34,360 nt of DNA from Noviherbaspirillum denitrificans (GCF_002211445.1 NZ_LSTO01000001.1:3942964-3977323), one strand, 5' to 3'; shown: positions 1 through 7,669, numbered from the stretch's first letter. The notes: generated from the sequence alone by a model not told the origin. Translations and numbers: made by a program.

Positions 1-368
1 TCCACCCGGTCGCGGGCCGCATGCCGGGCCACATGAACGTGCTGCTGGCGGAAGCGAAGGTGCCGTACGACATCGTGATGGAAATGGACGAGATCAACGA
101 AGACTTCGGCGAGACCGACGTCGCGATGGTGATCGGCGCCAACGACATCGTGAACCCGGCTGCGATGGAAGACCCGACCAGCCCGATCGCCGGCATGCCG
201 GTGCTCGAAGTCTGGAAGGCCAAGACTTCCATCGTGATGAAGCGCAGCATGGCTTCCGGCTATGCGGGCGTGGACAATCCGTTGTTCTACAAGGACAACA
301 ACCGCATGCTGTTCGGCGACGCGAAGAAGATGCTGGACGAAGTGCTGGTGGCCCTGAAGACAGCCTGA
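1..368 (+). CDS. pntB: NAD(P) transhydrogenase subunit beta, C-terminal part (partial)
   Basis: The 5' end lies outside the window; the reading frame is open from base 3 and ends in TGA at 366-368. The visible 121 residues are the NADP(H)-binding domain III of the proton-translocating transhydrogenase beta subunit, which normally has about 460 residues. Family hallmarks seen are [17 protein letters not shown] at the window edge, [10 protein letters not shown], and [10 protein letters not shown] followed by VDNPLF. The enzyme sits in the inner membrane and couples hydride transfer from NADH to NADP+ with proton entry. The alpha subunit genes are expected just upstream, outside the window. A strong hairpin follows 20 bp after the stop, so this is the last gene of its operon. 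Confidence 0.96.
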   Translation, partial: HPVAGRMPGHMNVLLAEAKVPYDIVMEMDEINEDFGETDVAMVIGANDIVNPAAMEDPTSPIAGMPVLEVWKAKTSIVMKRSMASGYAGVDNPLFYKDNNRMLFGDAKKMLDEVLVALKTA

Positions 369-388
369 GTCGAGGCTTCCCGCCAACG

Positions 389-418
389 AAAAAGCCGCGC
401 AATGCGCGGCTTTTTTAT
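389..418. terminator. Bidirectional rho-independent terminator between pntB and the PAP2 gene
   Basis: Perfect 7-bp GC stem GCCGCGC (394-400) / GCGCGGC (404-410) with loop AAT. It is flanked by an A-run on the left and a T-run on the right, which lengthen the stem and give a U-tract in both directions. It lies between two convergent genes and overlaps the last bases of the PAP2 gene, so it can stop transcripts from both sides. Confidence 0.9.
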
Positions 419-1131
419 TTTGAGGTCGATACCCTGTCGGGACGCGGCGGCATCCAGCGCCCCGGTTGCGGCAAGCGTCGCGGCTCCAGCGCAAAGAGCC
501 AGGCAAATCCACGGCAGGTGAAATGCACGATCAAGCCGGCGAAGAGAATGTCGGACAGGAAATGCGCACCCATCGCCATGCGGATGACACCGACGAACAG
601 GCCGAAGCCGATGCCCGCAGCCAGCCAGCCGCGCCGCCGGGTCACCCAGTATCCCGCCATCAGGTAGAACGCTGCCGCTGCATGGCCGCTGGGAAACGAG
701 CAATTCGTCGGACATTGCTTGTGCGCGGTCACCGGTGACGCGAACGCAGCCGTCCCGCCGAATTCGGCCAGGTGCACCGGCCGGGGACGTCCGCCATGGT
801 TTTTCAGCGCGGTGTTGACGACCAGCCCCGGCCCCGTGAGCAGCACCACGAGCAGGTAGAGGATCGCCTTGCGGCGCGGCGCAAGACGAGCGCGCAGGCG
901 CGGCAGGAAGCTTGCGAGCAGGAGCAGCATCCAGAGCAGCACCAGGATGCCGAATTGCGCGACGATTTCGTAGATGACCTTGATCCACCCGATATGGGCC
1001 GCCGGAAATCCTTCTCCGGGATGGTAGAACAGCCTGGCCAGTACGAGGTCGGCTTCCGGCCACGCGAAAAAGAACAGGGCCAGCAGCGAGGCCAGGACGA
1101 CATCGCCATACCGTTGCAGCAGAGGTTTCAT
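415..1131 (-). CDS. PAP2-family membrane phosphatase, probably a lipid A/lipid phosphate phosphatase
   Basis: 238 residues with about five or six hydrophobic segments. All three parts of the PAP2 active site are visible: K110-x6-R117-P118 (KNHGGRPRP), PSGH at 147-150 within NCSFPSGHA, and R184-x5-H190-x3-D194 (RMAMGAHFLSD). The usual Ser before the third-motif Arg is Ile here. Such enzymes remove phosphate from lipid substrates on the periplasmic face: phosphatidic acid, undecaprenyl pyrophosphate, or lipid A (LpxE/LpxF types). The start ATG overlaps the stop of the upstream GT39 gene by 4 bp (ATGA), implying translational coupling. Together with the GT39, GT2, LAB_N and UDP-GlcA epimerase genes this favours a lipid A or LPS substrate. 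That substrate is inference; an undecaprenyl-pyrophosphate phosphatase remains possible. Confidence 0.85.
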   Translation of the reverse strand: MKPLLQRYGDVVLASLLALFFFAWPEADLVLARLFYHPGEGFPAAHIGWIKVIYEIVAQFGILVLLWMLLLLASFLPRLRARLAPRRKAILYLLVVLLTGPGLVVNTALKNHGGRPRPVHLAEFGGTAAFASPVTAHKQCPTNCSFPSGHAAAAFYLMAGYWVTRRRGWLAAGIGFGLFVGVIRMAMGAHFLSDILFAGLIVHFTCRGFAWLFALEPRRLPQPGRWMPPRPDRVSTSK

Positions 1132-2537
1132 CGCATATACCCCTTGAAGTGTTCACCCCGGTAGAGACACAGCTGAAGCCGCCGGTCCGGGTACAGCGGA
1201 ATGTCGACATGTCCGATATCCGTCCAGCGTTCGAATGAAGCCGCCGCGGCGTCGTACGGGCAATGGGTAGTGGCGAAGACGACATTGGCCCCGAGGTCGT
1301 TCTTCATGTCGGCCATGAGATGGAAATGGTTCTGCCTGTCCCCGCGCGGGTTCCATATGCGCATTCGTTGGGCACCGGGATGCGCGTAGTAGTTCAGCAA
1401 CGCGAATTCGCTGCGGTCGGTCACCGCGAGCAAGGCATCCGGATGGCGGCGCAACTGCGCCTCGACCACGGCACCGGCTTCCGGCCACCCCAGCAGCCGC
1501 GCATAAGGATCGGTCTTGCTGGTGAGGCGGACGCCGGCAGCATGGGCCAGCGCATGGTAGTGATAGAACAGGGAGAGCAGGACGAGGTTGGAGAGAACGA
1601 TGGCGGTCCGCCATCTTGCATGCCGTTCGGCGGCAATCCGTTCCGCTACCAGTAGCGTCCCGGCGAAGTACGCGGGTGCCGCCCAGTTGGCATTGGCTTT
1701 CGCCAGCAAGGCTTGCATGCCGATGACGGCCAGGAACGGCAGGGTCATCGCCGCCAGGAAGCCGCGCCGGGGATCGCCCCACGTCGCGCGCGTTGCGAGG
1801 CCGCCGAGCAGGATCGCAAACGCGATCGGCCCCATGCAGGCAAACTGGCCGCCGGTGAATTCCATCAATCGTTCCGGATGGAACAGGCCCTTGTCGAGCT
1901 GGGAAATCTCGGCAGTGTGGCGGAAGCTGACGAAATCCATCCGCACGTTCCACCAGAGATTGGGCAGGAAGACGATCAGCGCGAGCAGGGCGGCGAGGTA
2001 GAGCCGCGGATTGCGCCAGTGCTGCCGGAATGACGGCAGGCACAGCACCAGTGCCACTGACGGCGCGAAGACGGCCATCGAGTATTTCGACAGCAGCCCC
2101 AGGCCAGCCGCAGCGCCCATCAGCATCCAGTCATGCCAGGCGTTGGATGCGAGTGCACGCCACAGCCCGAGCGTGGCGAGGCCCCAGAAGAAGAACAGCG
2201 GCGCATCGGTCGTCATGAACAGCGAATTGAATCCGACCAGCAGCAGCGTGAGGAACATGATCGCGGCGAACAAGGCCGTGCGTACCGGGAACATCCGGCT
2301 GCCGAGCGCGTACACCAGCACGGCGGTCAGCGGATGCAGCAGCAAGGTGCCGAGGCGGACATCGAGTTCGCTGTTTCCGGCGCCGCTGAACAGGCGGATT
2401 ATCCATGCCACCATCGGCGGCTTGGAGTAATAGCCCCAGTCAAGCGCCCGCGACCACGCCCAGTACTGTGCTTCATCGACATACAGCGGCAAGCCGTGAT
2501 GGATGATGATCCACGCCCGGTACGCAGTGAGCAGCAC
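1128..2537 (-). CDS. Glycosyltransferase family 39 (ArnT/Rgt-like) membrane protein
   Basis: Polytopic GT-C protein related to ArnT and the rhizobial Rgt galacturonosyltransferases, which take a sugar from a polyprenyl phosphate and attach it to lipid A or core on the periplasmic side. The acidic first-loop motif YVDEAQYWAW is present (D21, E22 counted from GTG 2537), followed by YYSKPPMVAW, many membrane helices and a soluble C-terminal domain. The start is uncertain. GTG at 2537 is the only canonical in-frame start and would cut the first helix in half. The frame stays open to a TGA at 2711-2709 and reads sensibly (NTLAFTPARPAGD, then AWPVLLLVAV). An AAGGGA at 2633-2628 sits 6 nt before an ACG codon at 2621, so translation may begin there. 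It is coupled to the downstream PAP2 gene by a 4-bp overlap. Confidence 0.85.
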   Translation of the reverse strand: MLLTAYRAWIIIHHGLPLYVDEAQYWAWSRALDWGYYSKPPMVAWIIRLFSGAGNSELDVRLGTLLLHPLTAVLVYALGSRMFPVRTALFAAIMFLTLLLVGFNSLFMTTDAPLFFFWGLATLGLWRALASNAWHDWMLMGAAAGLGLLSKYSMAVFAPSVALVLCLPSFRQHWRNPRLYLAALLALIVFLPNLWWNVRMDFVSFRHTAEISQLDKGLFHPERLMEFTGGQFACMGPIAFAILLGGLATRATWGDPRRGFLAAMTLPFLAVIGMQALLAKANANWAAPAYFAGTLLVAERIAAERHARWRTAIVLSNLVLLSLFYHYHALAHAAGVRLTSKTDPYARLLGWPEAGAVVEAQLRRHPDALLAVTDRSEFALLNYYAHPGAQRMRIWNPRGDRQNHFHLMADMKNDLGANVVFATTHCPYDAAAASFERWTDIGHVDIPLYPDRRLQLCLYRGEHFKGYMR

Positions 2538-2881
2538 CGCGACGAGCAGCAGTACCGGCCACGCATGCCTGTGTGCGATGTCACCCGCTGGACGGGCAGG
2601 AGTGAAGGCAAGGGTGTTCGTGGTCTGTCCCTTCGTGCTGGGTCCCGCCTGTGGCCGCGGGGAATGATTGATATGGGGAATCGGCTTCGTTCTCCATACC
2701 GAAGGCCATCATACGAAGCCCGCCCCGGCCGGTACTGACGCTCATCAGCCCGGCGGCATTTCTGCATGCCGGAAGGAAGCATGCATCGGGTAGCGGCGCG
2801 ACATTTGATGGCGCTCTAATGCATCGGCATGGCCAAAGAAGACAATGCGGGTGCCGCACCGGAAAGAGGAGGGCGGAAACC
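2538..2881. other. Divergent control region of the glycolipid island, with overlapping inverted repeats
   Basis: This 344-bp region separates the leftward GT39-PAP2 pair from the rightward GT2-LAB_N-epimerase genes. Its left part probably encodes the true N-terminus of GT39. Two perfect inverted repeats overlap. CGGCAT (2754-2759) pairs with ATGCCG (2766-2771) around a 6-nt centre. TGCATGC (2763-2769) pairs with GCATGCA (2779-2785) around a 9-nt centre. Such symmetry between divergent genes is typical of a regulator-binding site. I could not pick a convincing -35/-10 pair for either direction. Confidence 0.45.
2619..2633 (-). promoter_or_regulatory. Candidate ribosome binding site with non-canonical ACG start for the GT39 gene
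   Basis: On the minus strand AAGGGA (2633-2628) is followed after six bases (CAGACC) by ACG AAC ACC CTT GCC TTC, in frame with the GT39 coding sequence. Starting here adds 28 residues before the GTG at 2537 and completes the first membrane helix. No ATG, GTG or TTG is in frame between the upstream stop (2711-2709) and 2537. Either ACG is used as a rare start, or an ATG was lost by mutation or sequencing error. Confidence 0.4.
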
Positions 2882-3955
2882 TTGCCGACCGATATGGATA
2901 TTGCAGCCACAGACGTAAACAATCCTGCGCTCGCCACTGCCAGGATTGCCTCAGGCACGCGGGAAGAATGCCCCAGCGTGTCGCTGGTCGTTCCGCTCTA
3001 TAACGAGGAAGACAATGTTGCGCCGCTGGTCGAGCAAGTCCATGCGGCGATGGCGAATGTCGACTGGCCCTGGGACCTGATCCTGGTGGATGACGGCAGC
3101 AGCGACCGCACCGCACTGCAGCTGAAGCAATCGCTCCTGCGTTATCCGGACACGGTGCGCGTCATCATCCTGCAACGCAATTTCGGCCAGACCGCCGCCA
3201 TGCAGGCAGGGATCGACGCCGCAACGGGAACGGTGATTGCCACCATGGACGGCGACCTGCAAAACCATCCACAGGACATCCCGCGCATGGTGAGACGCCT
3301 CCTCGACGAAGACCTCGACCTGCTGGTTGGATGGCGCTGGCAGCGCAAGGACGGCCTGTGGCTGAGGAAGATTCCTTCGCGGCTGGCCAACCTTCTCGTC
3401 GGACGCGTCACTGGCATCCGCCTGCACGACTACGGTTGTTCGCTGAAGATATTCCGTACTTCGGTATTGCGGCAGATACGCCTCTATGGCGAAATGCACC
3501 GCTTCATTCCGACATGGATGGCGACGATCACGTCACCGGCACGCATCGGTGAAGAGCGGGTCGGCCATTCGCCGCGAGTGCACGGGAAATCCAAGTACGG
3601 GCTGTCGCGTACTTTCAAGGTCATTCTCGACTTGCTGGTGATGTATTTCTTCATGCGTTACCGCGCGAAGCCGGGGCATTTCTTCGGACGCATCGGGCTG
3701 CTGTTCGGTACGGCAGGTGTACTTATCCTCGCGTGGCTCACGTGGGTGAAGCTCTATCTCGGGGAGGGCATCGCTGACCGGCCGCTGTTGCTGCTAGGCG
3801 TGCTGCTGAGCCTGGTTGGCGTGCAGTTCCTGAGCACCGGCATCATCACTGAAATGCTGGCGCGCATCGACTACGAGGCATCGGGAAAGAAGCCCTATGT
3901 GGTGCGGACGATGCTTCCGGATCAAAAGATGAAGGGACAGTCAGATGGACGATGA
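2882..3955 (+). CDS. Polyprenyl-phosphate glycosyltransferase, GT2 family (ArnC/RgtE/GtrB-like)
   Basis: Predicted to move a sugar from a UDP-sugar onto undecaprenyl phosphate at the cytoplasmic face. From the TTG start at 2882 the protein has 357 residues. The GT-A domain opens with SLVVPLYNEEDN (about 34-45), nucleotide and metal acidic residues are at D70-D71 (VDDGS) and D123-D125 (DGDLQ), and HDYGCSLK is at about 182-189. Two C-terminal membrane helices (about 272-292 and 301-322) match the ArnC/GtrB/RgtE class. TTG 2882 was chosen because AGGAGG (2867-2872) stands 9 nt upstream; the frame is open to an ATG at 2819, but that has no ribosome site, and ATG 2894 is too far from AGGAGG. The last 11 bp overlap the LAB_N gene. 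With a UDP-GlcA 4-epimerase two genes on, UDP-galacturonate is the best guess for the donor. Confidence 0.87.
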   Translation: MPTDMDIAATDVNNPALATARIASGTREECPSVSLVVPLYNEEDNVAPLVEQVHAAMANVDWPWDLILVDDGSSDRTALQLKQSLLRYPDTVRVIILQRNFGQTAAMQAGIDAATGTVIATMDGDLQNHPQDIPRMVRRLLDEDLDLLVGWRWQRKDGLWLRKIPSRLANLLVGRVTGIRLHDYGCSLKIFRTSVLRQIRLYGEMHRFIPTWMATITSPARIGEERVGHSPRVHGKSKYGLSRTFKVILDLLVMYFFMRYRAKPGHFFGRIGLLFGTAGVLILAWLTWVKLYLGEGIADRPLLLLGVLLSLVGVQFLSTGIITEMLARIDYEASGKKPYVVRTMLPDQKMKGQSDGR

Positions 3956-4217
3956 AACCTGGTGGCTGGGCGTCGGCATGTTGGGACAGGCGCTGTTCAT
4001 GATGCGTTTCGTGATCCAGTGGATACAGAGCGAACGGCGCAGGGCGAGCGTGATTCCGGTGGCGTTCTGGTATTTCAGCCTGATGGGAGGCGTGGTCCTG
4101 CTGGTGTATTCCATCCATCGCCGCGATCCGGTTTTCATTGCCGGGCAGGCGCTGGGCGTGGTGATCTACCTGCGCAACCTTTACCTTGTCAGGATCGGCG
4201 GCATGGCGGAACGTTAA
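3945..4217 (+). CDS. Small LAB_N-domain membrane protein (lipid A biosynthesis N-terminal-like)
   Basis: 90 residues with three hydrophobic stretches (about 6-25, 38-56 and 64-82). The segment GQALFMMRFVIQWIQSER and the following IPVAFWYFSLMGG are hallmarks of the LAB_N family (PF07578), named because it can be fused to lipid A-disaccharide synthase, although this protein has no LpxB part. Free-standing members are known beside polyprenyl-phosphate GT2 genes. The gene starts inside the end of the GT2 gene (11-bp overlap) and the epimerase ATG follows its stop after 2 bp, so the three are probably one translationally coupled unit. Biochemical role is not established; helping the GT2 enzyme or flipping its lipid-linked sugar would fit the position. 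Confidence 0.85.
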   Translation: MDDETWWLGVGMLGQALFMMRFVIQWIQSERRRASVIPVAFWYFSLMGGVVLLVYSIHRRDPVFIAGQALGVVIYLRNLYLVRIGGMAER

Positions 4218-4219
4218 AC

Positions 4220-5236
4220 ATGGAGGAGACCCGCATCCTGGTGACCGGTGCCGCCGGCTTCATCGGCAGCCATGTCGCGGCCCGCCTCGCGGACCTTGGC
4301 CATGGTGTGCTCGGCTGCGACAATTTCAACGCCTACTACTCGCCTGCACTCAAGCATGACCGTGTCGCCGCCTTGCTTGCACCGAGGCAGGTCGACTGCG
4401 TGACGGTCGAACTGGCCGATGCGAAACAGACGTCATCCCTGTTTGAAGCATGGCGGCCCACGCACGTGGTCCATCTCGCGGCACAGGCGGGTGTGCGTCA
4501 TTCACTCCGCGATCCGGGCAGCTATATCCAGTCCAATCTTGTCGCCTTTTCGCATGTGCTTGAAGCGTGCCGGCAGCAGCGCGTGCAGCACCTTCTTTAT
4601 GCGAGCAGCAGCAGCGTGTACGGCGCCCGGACGCAAATACCTTTCCATGAAGACGACCGGACGGACGAGCCTGCTTCGCTCTACGCGGCAACAAAGAAGG
4701 CGAATGAGCTGATGGCCAGCTGCTGCAGCAAGCTGTATGGCTTTCCCGCCACCGGAGTCCGGTTCTTCACCGTCTACGGCCCGTGGGGGCGGCCCGACAT
4801 GGCGTACTTCAGCTTCACCGAAAGCATGCTGAAAGGCGAGCGGATCCCCGTCTTCGCGCGCGGGGAGTTGCTCCGTGACTTCACCTATATCGACGACATC
4901 GTTGAAGGCGTGGCCCGGCTATTGTTCAAGCCGTCCCTGTCACCGGAGGGCCAGCCCGGACATGCAGTATTCAACATCGGCAACCACCGGCCCATACGTG
5001 TCCTGGATTTCATCGCCACGCTGGAGAGAGTGCTGGATGTGAAGGCGGAACTGGAACTGCTGCCGATGCAACCGGGCGACGTGCCGGCCACATGCGCCGA
5101 CACGAGCCGGTTGCGGGAATGGGTGGGATTTGCACCAGCTACGTCGTTGGACGAAGGACTCGCCCGCTTTCGCGACTGGTACCGGGAATGGATCAGCGGT
5201 GACCGAACATCATCTGCTCGGCAAGCAGGCGCTTGA
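4220..5236 (+). CDS. UDP-glucuronate 4-epimerase (CapI/LpsL type)
   Basis: 338-residue extended short-chain dehydrogenase. It shows the NAD-binding GxxGxxG at 10-16 (GAAGFIG), SSSSVYG at about 129-135, and the catalytic Y155-x3-K159. NAYYSPALKHDR (38-49), AGVRHSLRDP and FFTVYGPWGRPDMA are the features separating UDP-glucuronate 4-epimerases from UDP-glucose 4-epimerases. The reaction interconverts UDP-glucuronate and UDP-galacturonate. ATG 4220 was chosen because the NAD motif begins ten residues in and the LAB_N stop lies just before; the same frame is open far upstream, but that stretch is antisense-like and overlaps two genes. The 3' end overlaps the convergent ubiH gene by 44 bp. It supplies the nucleotide sugar for the neighbouring transferases. 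Confidence 0.92.
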   Translation: MEETRILVTGAAGFIGSHVAARLADLGHGVLGCDNFNAYYSPALKHDRVAALLAPRQVDCVTVELADAKQTSSLFEAWRPTHVVHLAAQAGVRHSLRDPGSYIQSNLVAFSHVLEACRQQRVQHLLYASSSSVYGARTQIPFHEDDRTDEPASLYAATKKANELMASCCSKLYGFPATGVRFFTVYGPWGRPDMAYFSFTESMLKGERIPVFARGELLRDFTYIDDIVEGVARLLFKPSLSPEGQPGHAVFNIGNHRPIRVLDFIATLERVLDVKAELELLPMQPGDVPATCADTSRLREWVGFAPATSLDEGLARFRDWYREWISGDRTSSARQAGA

Positions 5237-6332
5237 CCGGCTTCATCGTATCCATCAGTGCCAGCGACAGTCCCAGCATGGATTGCGGCACGGCACCGCC
5301 GGGCCCTTGGGCGAATATGCGTGCAAGCGTATCGGTGAGCGAAATCGTGAGCCTGCGGTCCGCCTGGCGTTGCGCGGCGAAGCGGAGCAGCACATCCGTT
5401 TCCATTTCGCCGTCCAGCATGCGCGCGAGCACGGCAGCGTCTCGCAGGCCGAGATTCAGGCCCTGTCCCGCGACCGGATGCAGGGTCTGCGCCGCATTGC
5501 CGATGGCCACGGTGCGCGCCGAAGCGGCGGTGTGGGCGTTCAGGCCGAGCGGGTAGGCGATACGCGGCGTGGCGGACGTAAAGCGTCCGACCCGGCTGCC
5601 GAACGCCGCGCCGAGTTCTGCGAGGAAGGCGGTGTCCGACAGCGCTTGCAGCCGCGACGCGGTGTCGGGGTGCACACACCATACCAGCGCATAACCGCCC
5701 TCCTGCGGCAGCAGGGCGAGCGGGCCCTCGTCGGTGAAACGTTCGAATGCGCGATGGGGAATCGGCGCGCTTGCGATGACGTTGGAAATGATCGCGGTCT
5801 GCTCGTAATCGCGGCGTACCGTCCGCGCATCCTGTTCGTTGAACACCCCGCCTTCAGCCTGCACCATGATGCCGGCAGTGATCGTTTTACCGTCAGCACA
5901 GTGCAATTCGACCATGTCGTCGCGTTCCATCGTCGAGCTCACCTGCAGCGGGCGCAGCACCGCGATATCCGTCTGCTTCACTGCAGCAGACAATGCCGAC
6001 ACGATCGCGCCATAGCGCGTTACATAGCCAAGCGCGGGCACGCCGTATTCTTCCGGAGTGAGCACGGTACGACCGAAATGGCCGCGACGGGAGACGTGGA
6101 TATCGTGGATCGCATCCGACGCAACCGGCCAGCCGCCGATCTCTTCGAGGATCTGTATGCTGCCGTAGGACAGGGCCAGCGAGCGCGGGTCCTTGTTCAC
6201 CTGCTCCAGTGTCTTCGCGTCGATCAACGCGATGCGGGTGGCGGTGGCGCCGCGCTTGACGAGCAGCAGCGCCAGCGCCATTCCAACAGGACCGGCGCCG
6301 CAGATGGCAATGTCGTAATCCGTCGCCGCCAT
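5193..6332 (-). CDS. ubiH: FAD-dependent ubiquinone-biosynthesis hydroxylase, UbiH/UbiF/VisC family
   Basis: 379-residue flavoprotein monooxygenase expected to hydroxylate the ring of a ubiquinone precursor. The Rossmann motif GAGPVG is at 12-17 and the family signature HPVAGQGLNLGLRDA at about 285-299, preceded by GNAAQT. The middle DG motif, usually A-D-G, reads QAEGG (158-162), a conservative but unusual change. ATG 6332 shares one base with the pepP stop (TGATG), and the fold begins at once, so the start is firm; the frame is open further but runs antisense-like through pepP. The pepP-ubiH order is classic. Which ring position is hydroxylated (UbiH, UbiF or UbiI role) cannot be told from sequence alone. 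Confidence 0.88.
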   Translation of the reverse strand: MAATDYDIAICGAGPVGMALALLLVKRGATATRIALIDAKTLEQVNKDPRSLALSYGSIQILEEIGGWPVASDAIHDIHVSRRGHFGRTVLTPEEYGVPALGYVTRYGAIVSALSAAVKQTDIAVLRPLQVSSTMERDDMVELHCADGKTITAGIMVQAEGGVFNEQDARTVRRDYEQTAIISNVIASAPIPHRAFERFTDEGPLALLPQEGGYALVWCVHPDTASRLQALSDTAFLAELGAAFGSRVGRFTSATPRIAYPLGLNAHTAASARTVAIGNAAQTLHPVAGQGLNLGLRDAAVLARMLDGEMETDVLLRFAAQRQADRRLTISLTDTLARIFAQGPGGAVPQSMLGLSLALMDTMKPVKRLLAEQMMFGHR

Positions 6333-7669
6333 CACTTCTTCATGACGGCTTCGATATCGGCCACGGTCTTGGGCGCGGCTTCGGTGATGATCTCGCAGCC
6401 TTGTTCCGTCACCAGCGCATCGTCTTCGATACGGATGCCGATGTTCCAGAACTGCTCCGGCACGCCGGGTTCCGGACGGACATAGATGCCGGGTTCGATG
6501 GTCAGCATCATGCCGGGCTGCAGCGTGCGCCACGGCTTTTCCTCGCTGGCGCCGTTCAGTTCCCGGTACTCGCCGACATCGTGCACATCCATGCCCAGCC
6601 AGTGGCCGGTGCGATGCATGTAGAACTGGCGGTAGGCGCCTTTCTCGATCACGTCGTCCAGCATGCCGACCTTGTTCTTGTCCAGCAGGCCGGTGTCGAG
6701 CATGCCTTGCGCCAGCACGCGCACGGCGGCATTGTGGCCGTCGATGAAGCGCTTGCCGGGCTTGGTCTCGGCGATGGCGGCGTACTGTGACGCCAGCACG
6801 ATTTCGTAGAGCGCCTTCTGCGGGCCGTTGAACTTGCCGTTGGCGGGGAAGGTGCGGGTGATGTCGGACGCATAGCTGTCGAGTTCGCAGCCGGCATCGA
6901 TCAGCACCAGGTCGCCGTCCTTGATCTCGGCGTCGCTGGCGCGATAGTGCAGCACGCAGGCATTCGCACCAGTCGCGACGATGGAACCGTAGGCGGGGAA
7001 TTGCGAACCGTTGCGGCGGAATTCATGCAGCAGTTCGGCTTCGATCTGGTACTCGCGCAGGCCGGGACGGGACGCCTGCATCGCGCGCCGGTGGGCGGCG
7101 GCGGAGATGGCAGCGGCGCGCTTCATGACCGCGACTTCCTCGGCGTCCTTGAAGAGGCGCATCTCATCCAGCAGCACGTGCACGTCGTGCACGATCGACG
7201 GCGCGGTCACGCCGGCGCGCGCCTGCATGCGCACGCCCTGAAGCCAGTCCTTCACCTGTCCGTCGAGCTTGCCGTCGCTGCCCAGCGCATAGAAGAGCGC
7301 GGGGGCGTCGGCCAGCAGCTTCGGCATTTCGGCGTCGAGGGTGGAAACGGGATGGGCGACGTCAAAGCCGAAGGCTTCACGCGCCGCTTCCGGACCATAG
7401 CGGTAGCCGTCCCAGATTTCCCGTTCGAGGTTCTTTTCGCGGCAGAACAGGATCGCCTGTTCGGTCTTGCCGACGACCAGCACGATGACCGCTTCCGGTT
7501 CGGTGAAGCCGGACAGGTAGTAGAAGTAGCTGTCGTGGCGATAGGGGTAATCGGCGTCGCGGTTGCGCATCACTTCGTGCGCAGTGGGGATGATCGCCAC
7601 GCCGCCACCTTTGGCCTTCATCTGCGCCATCAGGGAGGCGCGCCGGGCTGCATAGGATTTCATCTGCAC
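6332..7669 (-). CDS. pepP: Xaa-Pro aminopeptidase (aminopeptidase P, M24B)
   Basis: 445-residue cytoplasmic metallopeptidase that removes an N-terminal residue preceding proline. The N-terminal AMP_N domain (about 1-150) carries RNRDADYPYRHDSYFYYLSG. The C-terminal pita-bread domain has all five expected metal ligands: D258 (LIDAG), D269 (SDITRTF), H356 (TGHWLGMD), E392 (TIEPGIY) and E415 (GIRIEDD). Length matches E. coli PepP. It lies 3 bp after murU and shares a base with ubiH, within an amgK-murU-pepP-ubiH operon. Confidence 0.96.
   Translation of the reverse strand: MQMKSYAARRASLMAQMKAKGGGVAIIPTAHEVMRNRDADYPYRHDSYFYYLSGFTEPEAVIVLVVGKTEQAILFCREKNLEREIWDGYRYGPEAAREAFGFDVAHPVSTLDAEMPKLLADAPALFYALGSDGKLDGQVKDWLQGVRMQARAGVTAPSIVHDVHVLLDEMRLFKDAEEVAVMKRAAAISAAAHRRAMQASRPGLREYQIEAELLHEFRRNGSQFPAYGSIVATGANACVLHYRASDAEIKDGDLVLIDAGCELDSYASDITRTFPANGKFNGPQKALYEIVLASQYAAIAETKPGKRFIDGHNAAVRVLAQGMLDTGLLDKNKVGMLDDVIEKGAYRQFYMHRTGHWLGMDVHDVGEYRELNGASEEKPWRTLQPGMMLTIEPGIYVRPEPGVPEQFWNIGIRIEDDALVTEQGCEIITEAAPKTVADIEAVMKK

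Noticed and set aside
1128-3955. Aminoarabinose (arn) lipid A modification operon
   Set aside because: The GT39 and GT2 proteins resemble ArnT and ArnC, but arnA, arnB and arnD are missing and a UDP-GlcA 4-epimerase is present, which points to galacturonate instead.
3962-4219. Upstream extension of the UDP-GlcA epimerase frame
   Set aside because: The extra residues overlap LAB_N in another frame, are low-complexity, and the NAD-binding fold starts right after ATG 4220.
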